From Metabacillus litoralis (GTDB lineage Bacteria > Bacillota > Bacilli > Bacillales > Bacillaceae), in NCBI RefSeq assembly GCF_020524045.1, contig NZ_JAIVKL010000003.1, forward strand, positions 124,001 through 188,000: a stretch of DNA of 64,000 nucleotides. The letters run 5' to 3'. The translations under genes were made by a program, and so were the position numbers. Shown here one piece after another: positions 29,111-38,654 of this stretch. The notes beneath the pieces were generated by a model. That model was not told the DNA's origin, did not search any database, and saw nothing but the letters and a program-made list of their open reading frames with translations. Each line of letters opens with the position of its first letter. Position 1 is the stretch's first letter.

Positions 29111-30412
29111 ATGTTTACTACTTATCAAGAAGCATTGAATTGGATTCATGGTCGCTTGAAATTTGGTGTGAAGCCAGGATTGAAAAGAATGGAATGGCTT
29201 CTTGAGAAAATGGATTTTCCAGAAAAAAACATTCCGATCATCCATGTTGCAGGTACAAATGGTAAAGGTTCAACAATCTCTTATATGCTGCACATGCTAA
29301 CAGAAGCAGGCTATGATGTTGGTACCTTTACATCACCTTATATTGAAACATTTAATGAAAGAATTAGTGTGAATGGCAAACCAATTTCAGATCAAGAAAT
29401 GCTACAACTTGCAAATGATGTTAAGCCTTTTGTTGATCAAGCAGAAGAAACAGATCTTGGTGGTCCTACGGAATTTGAAATTATTACAACAATGATGTTT
29501 CTATATTTTGGAAAATATCATCAACCTGACTTTTTGTTGCTTGAAACGGGATTAGGTGGAAGATTAGATTCTACCAATATAGTGACGCCAATTTTATCGA
29601 TTATTACTAATGTTGGTTATGATCATATGAATATACTTGGCAGTACGATCTCTGAGATTGCTGCTGAAAAAGCAGGGATAATTAAACAGGGAATCCCTGT
29701 TTTAACTGGAGCAGAAAACGAGGAAGTACTTGCTGTGTTAACAAAAACTGCTGAAGAAAAACAAGCTCCTTTGTTAAAAATTGGACAAGATTTTCAAATT
29801 TTAAGTAGTGCTCATCATGAAAAAGGTGAATTGTTCACAATGAAAACAGCTCATAAAAAATATGATCACCTTTCAATTATGATGAAAGGGCAGCATCAAA
29901 TAAAAAATGCGGCATTGGCCATTGCTGCTGTTGATTATTTAAATCATCAAGAAAAAACCTCACTAAATGCTGAGCAAATATCTAAAGGGATAGGTAAGGC
30001 ATTTTGGATGGGGAGATTTGAACAAATTTATAATAATCCTAAAGTGATCATTGATGGGGCTCACAATAAAGAAGGGATCGAATCATTAATTAACACTGTT
30101 AAAAGACACTATCCTAATCAAAAAATCCACATCCTTTACAGTGCACTTAAAGATAAAGAGTATGCTGAGATGATTAATAGATTAACAAGTATTGCAACGT
30201 CCATTTGCTTTACAACCTTTGATTTTCCTAGAGCGGCTTCTTCTGAAGAACTTTTTTCAGTATGTGATTTTAATGAAAAAAGTAACTCTGCTTCATGGAG
30301 CCAAGCGATAGAGAAAATGCTAGATGTTTATAAAAATAAAGAAGATCTAATTTTAATAACCGGATCTCTATACTTTATCTCTAGCATACGTGAGTACATG
30401 AAGAAAAAGTGA
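29111..30412 (+). CDS. folC: folylpolyglutamate / dihydrofolate synthase
   Basis: 433 residues. Mur-ligase-family enzyme that adds glutamate to folates. The ATP loop is HVAGTNGKGST (near residue 44), followed by YDVGTFTSPYIETFNERI and LETGLGGRLDSTN; the C-terminal domain has VIIDGAHNKEG. Start ATG after AAGGAGATATACTT. It is the last conserved B. subtilis-type gene before the pilus region; in B. subtilis comC comes next. Confidence 0.97.
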   Translation: MFTTYQEALNWIHGRLKFGVKPGLKRMEWLLEKMDFPEKNIPIIHVAGTNGKGSTISYMLHMLTEAGYDVGTFTSPYIETFNERISVNGKPISDQEMLQLANDVKPFVDQAEETDLGGPTEFEIITTMMFLYFGKYHQPDFLLLETGLGGRLDSTNIVTPILSIITNVGYDHMNILGSTISEIAAEKAGIIKQGIPVLTGAENEEVLAVLTKTAEEKQAPLLKIGQDFQILSSAHHEKGELFTMKTAHKKYDHLSIMMKGQHQIKNAALAIAAVDYLNHQEKTSLNAEQISKGIGKAFWMGRFEQIYNNPKVIIDGAHNKEGIESLINTVKRHYPNQKIHILYSALKDKEYAEMINRLTSIATSICFTTFDFPRAASSEELFSVCDFNEKSNSASWSQAIEKMLDVYKNKEDLILITGSLYFISSIREYMKKK

Positions 30413-30443
30413 TTTTGTATCACAAAATAACTAAAATAACAAT

Positions 30444-30472
30444 ATGACAAAAGTTAGAAAATTTGCTAAAAT
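30444..30472 (+). promoter_or_regulatory. candidate sigma-A promoter of the GGDEF gene
   Basis: ATGACA (30444-30449), 17-base spacer, TAAAAT (30467-30472), about 50 bases before the start. It suggests the cyclase gene has its own promoter and is not read only from folC. Confidence 0.55.
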
Positions 30473-30520
30473 AAAGGAATATGATATTGAAATAGAATTA
30501 TAGAACTAGGAGGCGTCACT

Positions 30521-32230
30521 TTGAACAAGAAAATACAGGTAGCACTATGGTTATGCTGGATTACTATTACTCCTGTTTTGTTATGGATTGCTTATCAACT
30601 TGCGCCTCCAACATTTAACGGTTTAGAAATTGATATATTATCATTTTTACTATTGATGTGTCTTGTTTCGTTTTGGCCGATCATCATCAATGAAACACCT
30701 GTATTTTATGTACAAGGTGTTTCATTAGTGGTTTTTCTTTACTTTGGTGTGTTTATCGAAATGATTTTAACTCAAATTGCTGTCATTGTGTTACTTCTTA
30801 AAGTACGCATAAGTGTTAAGGATTTGTTTCGATACCCTCTAAACTCATTGTTATTTTCTTTTGTTTCAATAGGTGGAGCAATTGTTTACTACATGGTAGG
30901 TGGATCACATGGACGAATAATATTTAGTGATTCCTTCCTCTCAGCCATTATTTCCTACGAATTAACTGTATTTCTATTAAATCAATTATTATTAAACATT
31001 TTGCAATTTTTAATCTATAAAAAGAAATTCAATATTTTAACTAGAAGCTTTTTATGGGAATTCTTCACCTCACTGATCATTTTCCCAATCGGGATAGCCC
31101 TTTATTTTCTGTATCTTGAAGTGGGTATTGAAGCGATAATCTTTATTGGAACTCCATTATTAGCGTTATCTATTATTTTAACTCTTTATTATAAAACACA
31201 ACAAATCAACCATTATTTGCAACGTGCAAGTGAAATTGGACACCAATTAACAGGCCGATTAAATATTAAAAATGTCCTTGATATCTTTATGGATAGAGTC
31301 ACTGCAATGATACCTTTAGATGCAGCTTATATTATAGATGTTAATGAAAACGATAAAATAAAAATAGTGAGAAAATATGAAAATGGGGCAATAGATATAA
31401 ATGTTGAAGAACCAAAATCACCTGATCGAGGACTTTCTGGACATGTCTATGTCATGAGGCAAAGCGTATTATTTCATACTCGGAAACAATGGAGGCATAT
31501 TCAACAATCTCAATTACCTCATTCAGTAGAAAGCGTAATTGCTGTCCCTGTTATGAGAAATCAAGAGTTAATTGGGATCGTGATATTAGCATCAAATAAG
31601 AAATATGCATTTGACAAGGCTCAGCTTATGATCATTGATTTATTATCAGCCTACTTAGGAGTAGCGGTTGAAAACGCGAAGAATTATCAAGAAACAAAAA
31701 GACAAAGTGAGCATTGCTCATTAACAGGTCTTTATAATTATCGTTATTTAGAAGCAACACTTGAACAAAACTTTATTGAACTTAAGCAACAGAAAATGCA
31801 AACACTGTCACTGATTTTATTAGATATCGATCATTTTAAAGCAGTGAATGATACATATGGACATCATGCAGGGAATGAAGTACTTATTCAGCTATCACAT
31901 CGTCTTTTAAAAGCCTTTCGACATAAAGGAACAATTGCAAGATATGGTGGTGAAGAATTTGTGATCTTATTAAAAGATCATGATAAGAAACAAACCATGA
32001 ATATTGCAGAAGAAGTGAGATTGTTGATTGCGAACACTCCCTTTGACATTGAACAAACATTACAAAGTACAAATTCAACAATTTCTGTATTTATAACTGC
32101 GAGCATTGGTGTGGCAATGGCTCCTTATGATGCAGAAGACGCTATATCACTCGTACGACATGCAGATCGTGCTATGTATACTGGAGCCAAAAGAGCAGGT
32201 AGAAATAAAGTAGCTGAATATGTTAGTTAA
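30521..32230 (+). CDS. membrane sensor diguanylate cyclase (TM-GAF-GGDEF)
   Basis: 569 residues from a TTG with a strong TAGGAGG. The first 230 or so residues hold about six TM helices. A GAF-type domain follows (about 240-390, IPLDAAYIIDV ... SVIAVPVMRNQELIGIVILAS), then a GGDEF domain with the intact active-site GGEEF at 476-480 (RYGGEEFVILL), DIDHFKAVNDTYGH and DRAMY. It should make c-di-GMP at the membrane. The inhibitory I-site is R467-H-K-G470, with Gly in place of Asp, so product inhibition is probably weakened. It is the first gene of the pilus region. PilB of the same locus has an MshEN-type c-di-GMP domain. Confidence 0.92.
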   Translation: MNKKIQVALWLCWITITPVLLWIAYQLAPPTFNGLEIDILSFLLLMCLVSFWPIIINETPVFYVQGVSLVVFLYFGVFIEMILTQIAVIVLLLKVRISVKDLFRYPLNSLLFSFVSIGGAIVYYMVGGSHGRIIFSDSFLSAIISYELTVFLLNQLLLNILQFLIYKKKFNILTRSFLWEFFTSLIIFPIGIALYFLYLEVGIEAIIFIGTPLLALSIILTLYYKTQQINHYLQRASEIGHQLTGRLNIKNVLDIFMDRVTAMIPLDAAYIIDVNENDKIKIVRKYENGAIDINVEEPKSPDRGLSGHVYVMRQSVLFHTRKQWRHIQQSQLPHSVESVIAVPVMRNQELIGIVILASNKKYAFDKAQLMIIDLLSAYLGVAVENAKNYQETKRQSEHCSLTGLYNYRYLEATLEQNFIELKQQKMQTLSLILLDIDHFKAVNDTYGHHAGNEVLIQLSHRLLKAFRHKGTIARYGGEEFVILLKDHDKKQTMNIAEEVRLLIANTPFDIEQTLQSTNSTISVFITASIGVAMAPYDAEDAISLVRHADRAMYTGAKRAGRNKVAEYVS

Positions 32231-32343
32231 GGTAGTCATTTCTACCAAGTAGTGAATAGGGAATATTTCCTGCGCAATAATTGACTGATTTTGTAGTGTT
32301 TGTGTAAATTATTATTTTAACCACTATTTAATTTTGTTCATTT

Positions 32344-32352
32344 TGGTATAAT
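32344..32352 (+). promoter_or_regulatory. extended -10 promoter candidate of the vWA gene
   Basis: TGGTATAAT (32344-32352) fits TGnTATAAT; the -35 region is poor. It lies about 70 bases before the vWA start. Confidence 0.4.
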
Positions 32353-32421
32353 AGAACTATCTAAAATTATTAATATACTAATTTTTTAGGTCAATTATAT
32401 GTCGTGGGAGGTATTGTAATT

Positions 32422-34161
32422 ATGTATAAGCATTTATTTACAATATTTCTAGTGTCTTTGCTTATGATACAAGCCTTAATACCTATTAACGAAGCTGCAG
32501 CTGTGGATGGCCTCTCAATTAATGCGACAGTTAATGGTACACAGTCACTAGAAATTGGCGATGATGGGAAAGTAACTACAACAGTGAATTTTAATCTTTT
32601 ACCTGAAGGTACAGCAACATCAAATGAGAGGAAGCCTATGGATGTTGTGATTGTTTTTGATAAGTCAGGTTCTATGGCTGAGGAAGTAAGTGGAAGTAAT
32701 TCAAAGTTAGCCCTCGCTAAAGAAGCTGTTCAAAAAGCTGTTGATACATTCAAAGTGAATTCAAAAAATAGTGCAGATCGTTATGGTCTCGTATCTTTTG
32801 ATTCAGGAGTAAACTCAAACTATACAATAACGACTCTTCAATCAGATCCTAATAGAATTACAGATAAAATAAAATATGTTCCAGCTAAAGGTGGAACGAA
32901 TTATACAGATGCACTAAAAATTGCTCGAAATATACTATTAAACTCAACGAATAGAAGCACTCGTGATCAATATATTATTTTTATGACAGACGGAAAACCA
33001 ACAAATTCAATGAAATCTGAATATGTTAATGGGAACTATTATAAATTAATAGAAAGCAATGATTATTACAATATGTACGGATACTGGGCTTACTATAATA
33101 AGTACTATAATGGACAGCAAGTCTCTGTAGGAGAAACATCATATATTATCTCCGATTCCAGAGCAACAATTAATGGAACGAAAACGGTTTATTATGATTC
33201 AAATGGTGACAGAAATGTCAAAGTCATTGAACATAATAATGCTTTATATTTTCACTCCAAATATAACTCAGCTGTACCAAATGACATCAAAGATCATGCA
33301 AGAGAACAAGCACAAAATATCGCTAATAGCGATATTACATTGTTATCAATTGGATTTGGAGATCAAAGTCAATTAGATATGAATTTATTAACAGAATTAT
33401 CAAGTAAATCCAATGGAAAAGCAGAACGAGCAACAGGTGATAATATCGTAAAAATATTCAATGATATTTCAGACAATATCTCAGCAGAATACCCATCATT
33501 GTCTAATGGGTTTATAAGATTTGTTTTACCATCTGGTGTGACAGTGCAACAAAACGACCAAGTTACGATTATAAAAGAAATGGTTGATGGGAAAAATCAA
33601 GATGTTGTTTATATGAATTTAAGAGATATTAAATTCAATCCAAGACCACCTCAAGCAGGAGATCAGTCTTTACAATATGATTTGCCTTTAATATTTACTT
33701 CACCTGGACAATACAATTTTTCATTTGATGTTCTTTATAATTCAGGTAAGGTTTCTAAACGAGGTTTGAAATATGATGTAAATGTTGTCGTCCCACTAAA
33801 GAAAATAGATTTTAGGCAAAAAACAAAAACGATTCTTTTAGGCGAAAGAATCAAGGTAGAAGATTACTTATCATTTACTCCTTTAAATGCAACTAATAAG
33901 ACAATTAAGGAAGTGCTTAATATTGGAGACACTTCACCAATTTCTATAGAGAAAGTTAATGGTGAATGGTATGTAACAGGTGAAAATATTGGGTATACTC
34001 AGATCAGAGCAGTTGCTGATTATAAGTATCCAACAATCACTGATGAAATGACGATTGTCACAAAGAAAAAAGATAGCAGTACTGGTGAAACAGATCCAGA
34101 AACAAACCCAGAAGATGGTGGAGAATCTGAAGATGGTTCAGATTCCTATGGTAAATGGTAA
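32422..34161 (+). CDS. secreted von Willebrand factor A domain protein
   Basis: 579 residues from the ATG at 32422 after GGGAGG. A signal peptide is clear (YKHLFTIFLVSLLMIQ, cleavage likely after NEAAA near residue 27). The vWA domain follows with a complete MIDAS: D80-K-S-G-S84 and D190 in MTDGKPT. Between the MIDAS strand and the last vWA helices sits a Tyr/Asn-rich insert (about 197-275, e.g. SNDYYNMYGYWAYYNKYYNG). A beta-rich region follows, then an acidic Ser/Gly tail. There is no LPxTG, so it is probably secreted or bound to a partner. In other bacteria vWA proteins sit at pilus tips (PilY1, RrgA), hence a pilus adhesin is plausible but inferred. Confidence 0.88.
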   Translation: MYKHLFTIFLVSLLMIQALIPINEAAAVDGLSINATVNGTQSLEIGDDGKVTTTVNFNLLPEGTATSNERKPMDVVIVFDKSGSMAEEVSGSNSKLALAKEAVQKAVDTFKVNSKNSADRYGLVSFDSGVNSNYTITTLQSDPNRITDKIKYVPAKGGTNYTDALKIARNILLNSTNRSTRDQYIIFMTDGKPTNSMKSEYVNGNYYKLIESNDYYNMYGYWAYYNKYYNGQQVSVGETSYIISDSRATINGTKTVYYDSNGDRNVKVIEHNNALYFHSKYNSAVPNDIKDHAREQAQNIANSDITLLSIGFGDQSQLDMNLLTELSSKSNGKAERATGDNIVKIFNDISDNISAEYPSLSNGFIRFVLPSGVTVQQNDQVTIIKEMVDGKNQDVVYMNLRDIKFNPRPPQAGDQSLQYDLPLIFTSPGQYNFSFDVLYNSGKVSKRGLKYDVNVVVPLKKIDFRQKTKTILLGERIKVEDYLSFTPLNATNKTIKEVLNIGDTSPISIEKVNGEWYVTGENIGYTQIRAVADYKYPTITDEMTIVTKKKDSSTGETDPETNPEDGGESEDGSDSYGKW

Positions 34162-34168
34162 AAAATAA

Positions 34169-34206
34169 AAAACTCGATTGATCTTAGAGATCAATCGAGT
34201 TTTTTA
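34169..34206. terminator. bidirectional terminator between vWA and pilX-like genes
   Basis: AACTCGATTGATCT (34171-34184) pairs perfectly with AGATCAATCGAGTT (34188-34201) with A-rich left and T-rich right flanks, so it can end both the plus-strand vWA gene and the minus-strand minor pilin operon. Confidence 0.93.
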
Positions 34207-34228
34207 TTGAAACGAATAGTAAATAATT

Positions 34229-35989
34229 TTACCCTCCACTTGGATCTTCATAAGATGTATTTTCAATAACAGGTTGATCTAGCAAAATTTGAAATCGATC
34301 TACTTTTGGTAATGAATCTATTTGATCTGCTAATACTTTTAAGTCTTGCTCAACTTGAAATCTTGATTGTTCACTTTTTTGGAAATTGACAGGTTTGATA
34401 CTTAAGGAAAGGTCGAGTTTACCGGGATCCGAACCGAATTTTTTCTCGATTTCATTTTGTCGTATGGCATTCACAGTAAGGTTATCTCTTGCAAAGATTC
34501 CGCCCTTAATTAAAAACAGTGAGCCTACACCGTATAATTCAGCACTTTTTTGAGTATAGAAGAATGCATCTAACTTCTCTATATCATCTGTGATATTCTT
34601 AAATTCATTGATTCTATTAATCAAAATATCTTCTTGTGAAAGGAGGACGAGTTGTTTGTCATCTAGTCCTTTAATGTTTGTGTTTGTGATATCTGATTTT
34701 CCAAGAACGTAAATTGTTGAATCTACTTGAAGATGATCATTTTCGTTTTCTGTACCTTCTTCGTTATTACCTTCTATAATTAAGTTGCCTGTCACTAAAA
34801 TATTTCCCTGTAAATTTATTGTCTTATCTTTAGTGAAGATAACAAGATCACCATGAACAACAAGCCAGCTATCGTCATGCATCCGTACATCCTTCGTAAT
34901 ATATAAAGGTGGGTAATCGTTAGATGTAGGGTTGATCAACTTACCTGGAGAAGAAGTATCAGGACTAGAATATACATATGTTCTTGGATTACTAGAGTTT
35001 ATTTTACCTGTCAAAGCATCAAAATCTATTTGCTCATTTAAAGAAAAGCTTAAAAGTTGTATATCATTTTCACACGGCTCTGTTTGAGTAGAAAGAAATG
35101 AAGATGATGGAATAAGTTGATTTCCACAGCTTTTTAACAATTGCTCAACAGCAAGATGAACGTTGGCACGATTAGAAAACATATCATCTGTAAATCCATA
35201 TGAAAGCTCATTAAACAATTGAGCCATTGTATTTCCAAAATTCACATCAATAAACTCAGAAGTATCTTTTGTAACGGTCAAAATAGACTCTGGATCAAAT
35301 GACTGGTCATATTCTTCTTTTGTACTTGGGAAAACTGATGAATTATTAAACTTGTTTTTCAAAAATACATTTCCGTTTATCCTAGGAAATAACGTGTCTT
35401 TTTGTGATGGATTATTTAGTGAAGAATTAGCATCCTCAAAAAAAGCGGTATCATCAGTGTTTAAGTCTCCCGAAAATAAATCACCTTTAATATCAGCAGC
35501 ACCGTTTAATGTGACGAGACCATCTGGACCAGATCCAATTGCATAGTTTAAAAAGCTTGGTGTCGGTGATAAATAAACGGTTCTTGTGATTTTTTTTGCG
35601 ATTTTTGCTCCATCCGTATTTTTGTTTATATATGAAAACTCAAAAATACGCGTAAAGTACTTACTTTTATCAATTTGAAATTTTTCTTCTGAGACATCAG
35701 TTACACTAAAATTATCATTTTCTAACTCGTTAATTATTGAAATAAACTTATCATCAAACGTCATAATATCTCTTTCCTGTAATTGAAATCCACTAACTTC
35801 ATTTGTAAATTTAGCGATACCTTCACTCAATATTTTGGTTGCCTCTGTTGTTAATTCTATTTCATCAATTCTTACCCCAGTTCGTTGGTTACTATTTATC
35901 GAGGCTGCAACAATTGTTAATCCTAAAACAGTAAAAATTAAAGAAACAAGCAAAACCGTAATCAATGTTTGTCCTTTTTCATTTCTCAT
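34229..35989 (-). CDS. large PilX-like prepilin-type protein
   Basis: 586 residues from the ATG at 35989 on the reverse strand, after GAGGTGCAAATA; the GTG at 35998 is in frame but lies within that site. The N-terminus is prepilin-like: MRNEKGQTLITVLLVSLIF, a short charged leader, Gly, then a long hydrophobic helix. The +5 Glu of classical pilins is Thr here. The remainder is large and soluble, with stretches like GDLVIFTKDKTINLQG and GNLIIEGN that suggest a beta-helix or polymer-forming-cytoskeletal-like fold. Two cysteines (SCGNQ, EPCEND) could form a disulfide. Third gene of the minus-strand minor pilin operon, directly after the PilW-like gene. Function inferred: minor pilin or tip-associated adhesin. 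Confidence 0.85.
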   Translation of the reverse strand: MRNEKGQTLITVLLVSLIFTVLGLTIVAASINSNQRTGVRIDEIELTTEATKILSEGIAKFTNEVSGFQLQERDIMTFDDKFISIINELENDNFSVTDVSEEKFQIDKSKYFTRIFEFSYINKNTDGAKIAKKITRTVYLSPTPSFLNYAIGSGPDGLVTLNGAADIKGDLFSGDLNTDDTAFFEDANSSLNNPSQKDTLFPRINGNVFLKNKFNNSSVFPSTKEEYDQSFDPESILTVTKDTSEFIDVNFGNTMAQLFNELSYGFTDDMFSNRANVHLAVEQLLKSCGNQLIPSSSFLSTQTEPCENDIQLLSFSLNEQIDFDALTGKINSSNPRTYVYSSPDTSSPGKLINPTSNDYPPLYITKDVRMHDDSWLVVHGDLVIFTKDKTINLQGNILVTGNLIIEGNNEEGTENENDHLQVDSTIYVLGKSDITNTNIKGLDDKQLVLLSQEDILINRINEFKNITDDIEKLDAFFYTQKSAELYGVGSLFLIKGGIFARDNLTVNAIRQNEIEKKFGSDPGKLDLSLSIKPVNFQKSEQSRFQVEQDLKVLADQIDSLPKVDRFQILLDQPVIENTSYEDPSGG

Positions 35990-36003
35990 TATTTGCACCT
36001 CAC

Positions 36004-36639
36004 TTAAAACCCAAACTGACTTTCTAGCTTGATGGGTTTAACCGATATTAATTGATCTTCAGTGAATTGATTATGCTGAAGCTCTAATACAACTTCAATA
36101 AGTCCTCTTTCACAGCCTGCTTTTTCATCTTCATTTATACATTGCAATAAATTGATTCTTGAAGCAATTTCTTCACCATCTGGATTTTGTTTAAAAACTA
36201 AAGAATAATCACTCGTTAATATATTTTTAGAAATAGGTTCAGATTCACCGACGGTTGTTAACAGTTCAACTGAGTTTGCGGATAAAGTCACATCTTGTTT
36301 CTCTATTGCAGTAATATCAACTGTTTCTTCTGTTATTAAAGAAGGAAAATCTTGATCAACGACAAAAGATTGATCTTGGACTATTCTCAAACAATTATTA
36401 CCACATTCTTCTACAGAGTTAATAGGAGTTTCATAGAGAGTTTGTAGAATAGATGAAACAATATGATCTGCTTCATCACGTAATTGCATTTCAATACCAA
36501 CTTTTTCATAGGTTTTAATCCCCATCATAAACACATTATAAACAACAACTAGAATAATTGATGAAATAACAATGGTAGCCATTACTTCAATTAAAGTGAT
36601 TCCATTTTCATTGTGAAATTTTTTAACGAAGCTTTTCAT
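36004..36639 (-). CDS. PilW-like minor prepilin
   Basis: 211 residues. Classical type III prepilin signal: HNENG then ITLIEVMATIVISSIILVVV, with cleavage expected after Gly and Glu at +5. The soluble part is short and ends with the VVLELQHNQFTEDQL... strand region; cysteine pairs (ECGNNC, CINEDEKAGC) may form disulfides. Its start overlaps the upstream PilV-like gene by 17 bases, and its stop lies 14 bases before the PilX-like start, so the three are one operon. The name follows gene order and size (PilV-PilW-PilX), as these families have little sequence identity. Confidence 0.87.
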   Translation of the reverse strand: MKSFVKKFHNENGITLIEVMATIVISSIILVVVYNVFMMGIKTYEKVGIEMQLRDEADHIVSSILQTLYETPINSVEECGNNCLRIVQDQSFVVDQDFPSLITEETVDITAIEKQDVTLSANSVELLTTVGESEPISKNILTSDYSLVFKQNPDGEEIASRINLLQCINEDEKAGCERGLIEVVLELQHNQFTEDQLISVKPIKLESQFGF

Positions 36640-37144
36640 TCGTTATAAACCCCTCTAATATAGTTTCGTTATTTTCTTCCCAATTTACTGTTACTTTAGT
36701 CGGGATTAATGAATCTTGTAATGAAGTATCGTCATGCTTCTTTAGTTCTACATCGATTTGAAATTGTCGATTATTAATAAAAGGTTCAAAGGTAGATTCA
36801 CATAACTCTCGCTTTTTTATTTCTAACTCACTATTCCCTGGATGCCACTCAGTACAAATGTCACGAGTGAAAACAAAGGTAGATCCATCTCCTTCATCTG
36901 TTAATGACTCTACATAGTTAGTTTTCATTTCTTGAAAGTCTTTTTGCTCAATAAAGTTGAGCATATTTCTAGCAGCGTAAACACCAATGGTATCGTTCTC
37001 ACTTTTTTGTGTGTAAGTCATTGCTTGTGAAAACAGAGTTAGCATACCTAGTGTTAATATACTAAAAATGACAATTGATAGCATGACTTCGATTAAAGTG
37101 AACCCTTTGTTATGGGTGAAAAGTTTTGCCAATTTGAATTTCAT
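36623..37144 (-). CDS. PilV-like minor prepilin
   Basis: 173 residues from the ATG at 37144 after AGAAGGGATTGGA. The prepilin signal is THNKG then FTLIEVMLSIVIFSILTLGML, the best of the three minor pilins, with Phe at +1 and Glu at +5. The C-terminus has VNWEENN. First gene of the minus-strand operon; divergent from the plus-strand gene at 37283 with a 138-base intergenic region that must hold both promoters. The substrate of the prepilin peptidase encoded at 45360. Confidence 0.88.
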   Translation of the reverse strand: MKFKLAKLFTHNKGFTLIEVMLSIVIFSILTLGMLTLFSQAMTYTQKSENDTIGVYAARNMLNFIEQKDFQEMKTNYVESLTDEGDGSTFVFTRDICTEWHPGNSELEIKKRELCESTFEPFINNRQFQIDVELKKHDDTSLQDSLIPTKVTVNWEENNETILEGFITNEKLR

Positions 37145-37282
37145 TCCAATCCCTTCTTTCAAATAGGTCAAGTTTATTATACAATAAGTTATGGTCGATT
37201 TTTGTCTTTTTTTAGTTCTTTTATAGGATAATTGTTAGAGAAATAGGAAAAAAATTACTTAATCATCAAGTGGGGTGAGTTC

Positions 37283-38617
37283 TTGCACTTATATTTGTTT
37301 ACCATAATAGGTTTCCTGATATTAGTTCCTATCTTACTTATTGTTCCAATTGGGATAAATAAGAAAGGAAAACTGATTATTTCGGGTGTTGCATTGTTGT
37401 GTGCAGCAATGTTTACTTTTACGACTCAAGTTATTCCTGTATGGCAATCAGCACTAGCCATTTTTGCATTAATTGCTGCTGTTGCATACTTACTAAGGGA
37501 TAAACTAGCCCTCTTTGAAACTGAAGCTCAAGATGAAGATGAGGAAGAATTGGTTTGGCAAGATGAAAATGAGAATGACCTCATCGTAGAACCTAATTTG
37601 AATGATAATCACAATGAAAAACAAGAAGATTTTGCAGAATTGGATAGAGAACCTTTAAATGAAACGTCGTACGAGGAAATCGATTCAGTTGTTGTCGCAG
37701 ATTCAGAGGTAGATACTGTAACGACTATTCAAACAGAAAAAGATGATTCTTCTAATGAGCAAGAACAAAATTTCTTAGAAGATTTCTTTGATACATTAGA
37801 TTCAAGAGGAGAAGCTCCTCACCAAGAGATCGTTAATAAAGAAGATGAAAGTGAAATATATAAAGAAACAGCAGCAACAATAGAACCTTCAGAAGAAAAA
37901 GAAGAAGAAATAAACCAAAGTTCTGATGATTTTTTAACAGAGTTATTTGAGGGACGTAATCAAGTTGAACAAGAAAATGATGATCATGAACATACTTATC
38001 CTGTTTATGAAACACCAAAGAATTCACTTGACATTACGGAAGATGCTACTTTAAATGATGATCTTTTTGAAAGCTTGTTAGTTGAAGATTTACAAGATGT
38101 GAAGGAAGAAGATTCATTACATACTTCAGTAGAGTATGTTGAGCAACAGGTTGAAGAAGAATTACTTTCAATTGAAAATGATCATTTTGAGTTCGTTGAT
38201 GGTAAAAATTTAGATTCTGAAGGAAACATTGACAACTCTCCACTATCTGAAATAGTTGAGGTCAACTCGACTCAAGCCGAAGATATGGATCTTACTGTTG
38301 AAAACAATGAAGAAATGGAAAAAGACACTGTGACAACTGATCTCCTTCCAAATGATGTTTTGGACATGTTGCTGAGTCAATTTAAATTATATAAAAAATC
38401 ACTTACTAGTGAAAAATATGAACATGTTCTAAAGTTAGCCATTGCAGAAGCGAAATCCCCAAAAGATCAATTTTTATTTTCGAAAGAATTACTTTTGCAT
38501 TATCAGGAGAGCTCTAAATATGTAGAATATGATGTATTTCTTTCTGAGATGCGTGAAAAACTAGAGCACTATCCACTTCTAGTTGAGCAATTAACATGGA
38601 TTAAACAATCAAATTAA
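37283..38617 (+). CDS. unrecognised acidic membrane protein, first gene of the pil operon
   Basis: 444 residues starting at a TTG after GTGGGGTGAG. Three hydrophobic segments are at about 3-23, 31-50 and 54-70. Then about 270 residues are extremely rich in Glu/Asp with no clear fold, and the last 85 residues or so (LLPNDVLDMLLSQFKLYKKSL...) form a helical, more basic domain. I do not recognise the family. The shape (membrane anchor, acidic linker, helical C-terminus) recalls pilus scaffold proteins such as FimV, but that is only an analogy. It heads the run of plus-strand pilus genes. Confidence 0.8.
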   Translation: MHLYLFTIIGFLILVPILLIVPIGINKKGKLIISGVALLCAAMFTFTTQVIPVWQSALAIFALIAAVAYLLRDKLALFETEAQDEDEEELVWQDENENDLIVEPNLNDNHNEKQEDFAELDREPLNETSYEEIDSVVVADSEVDTVTTIQTEKDDSSNEQEQNFLEDFFDTLDSRGEAPHQEIVNKEDESEIYKETAATIEPSEEKEEEINQSSDDFLTELFEGRNQVEQENDDHEHTYPVYETPKNSLDITEDATLNDDLFESLLVEDLQDVKEEDSLHTSVEYVEQQVEEELLSIENDHFEFVDGKNLDSEGNIDNSPLSEIVEVNSTQAEDMDLTVENNEEMEKDTVTTDLLPNDVLDMLLSQFKLYKKSLTSEKYEHVLKLAIAEAKSPKDQFLFSKELLLHYQESSKYVEYDVFLSEMREKLEHYPLLVEQLTWIKQSN

Positions 38618-38654
38618 GTTTTGTGAAAATATAAAGAATAGGTGTGTGAAGTTA

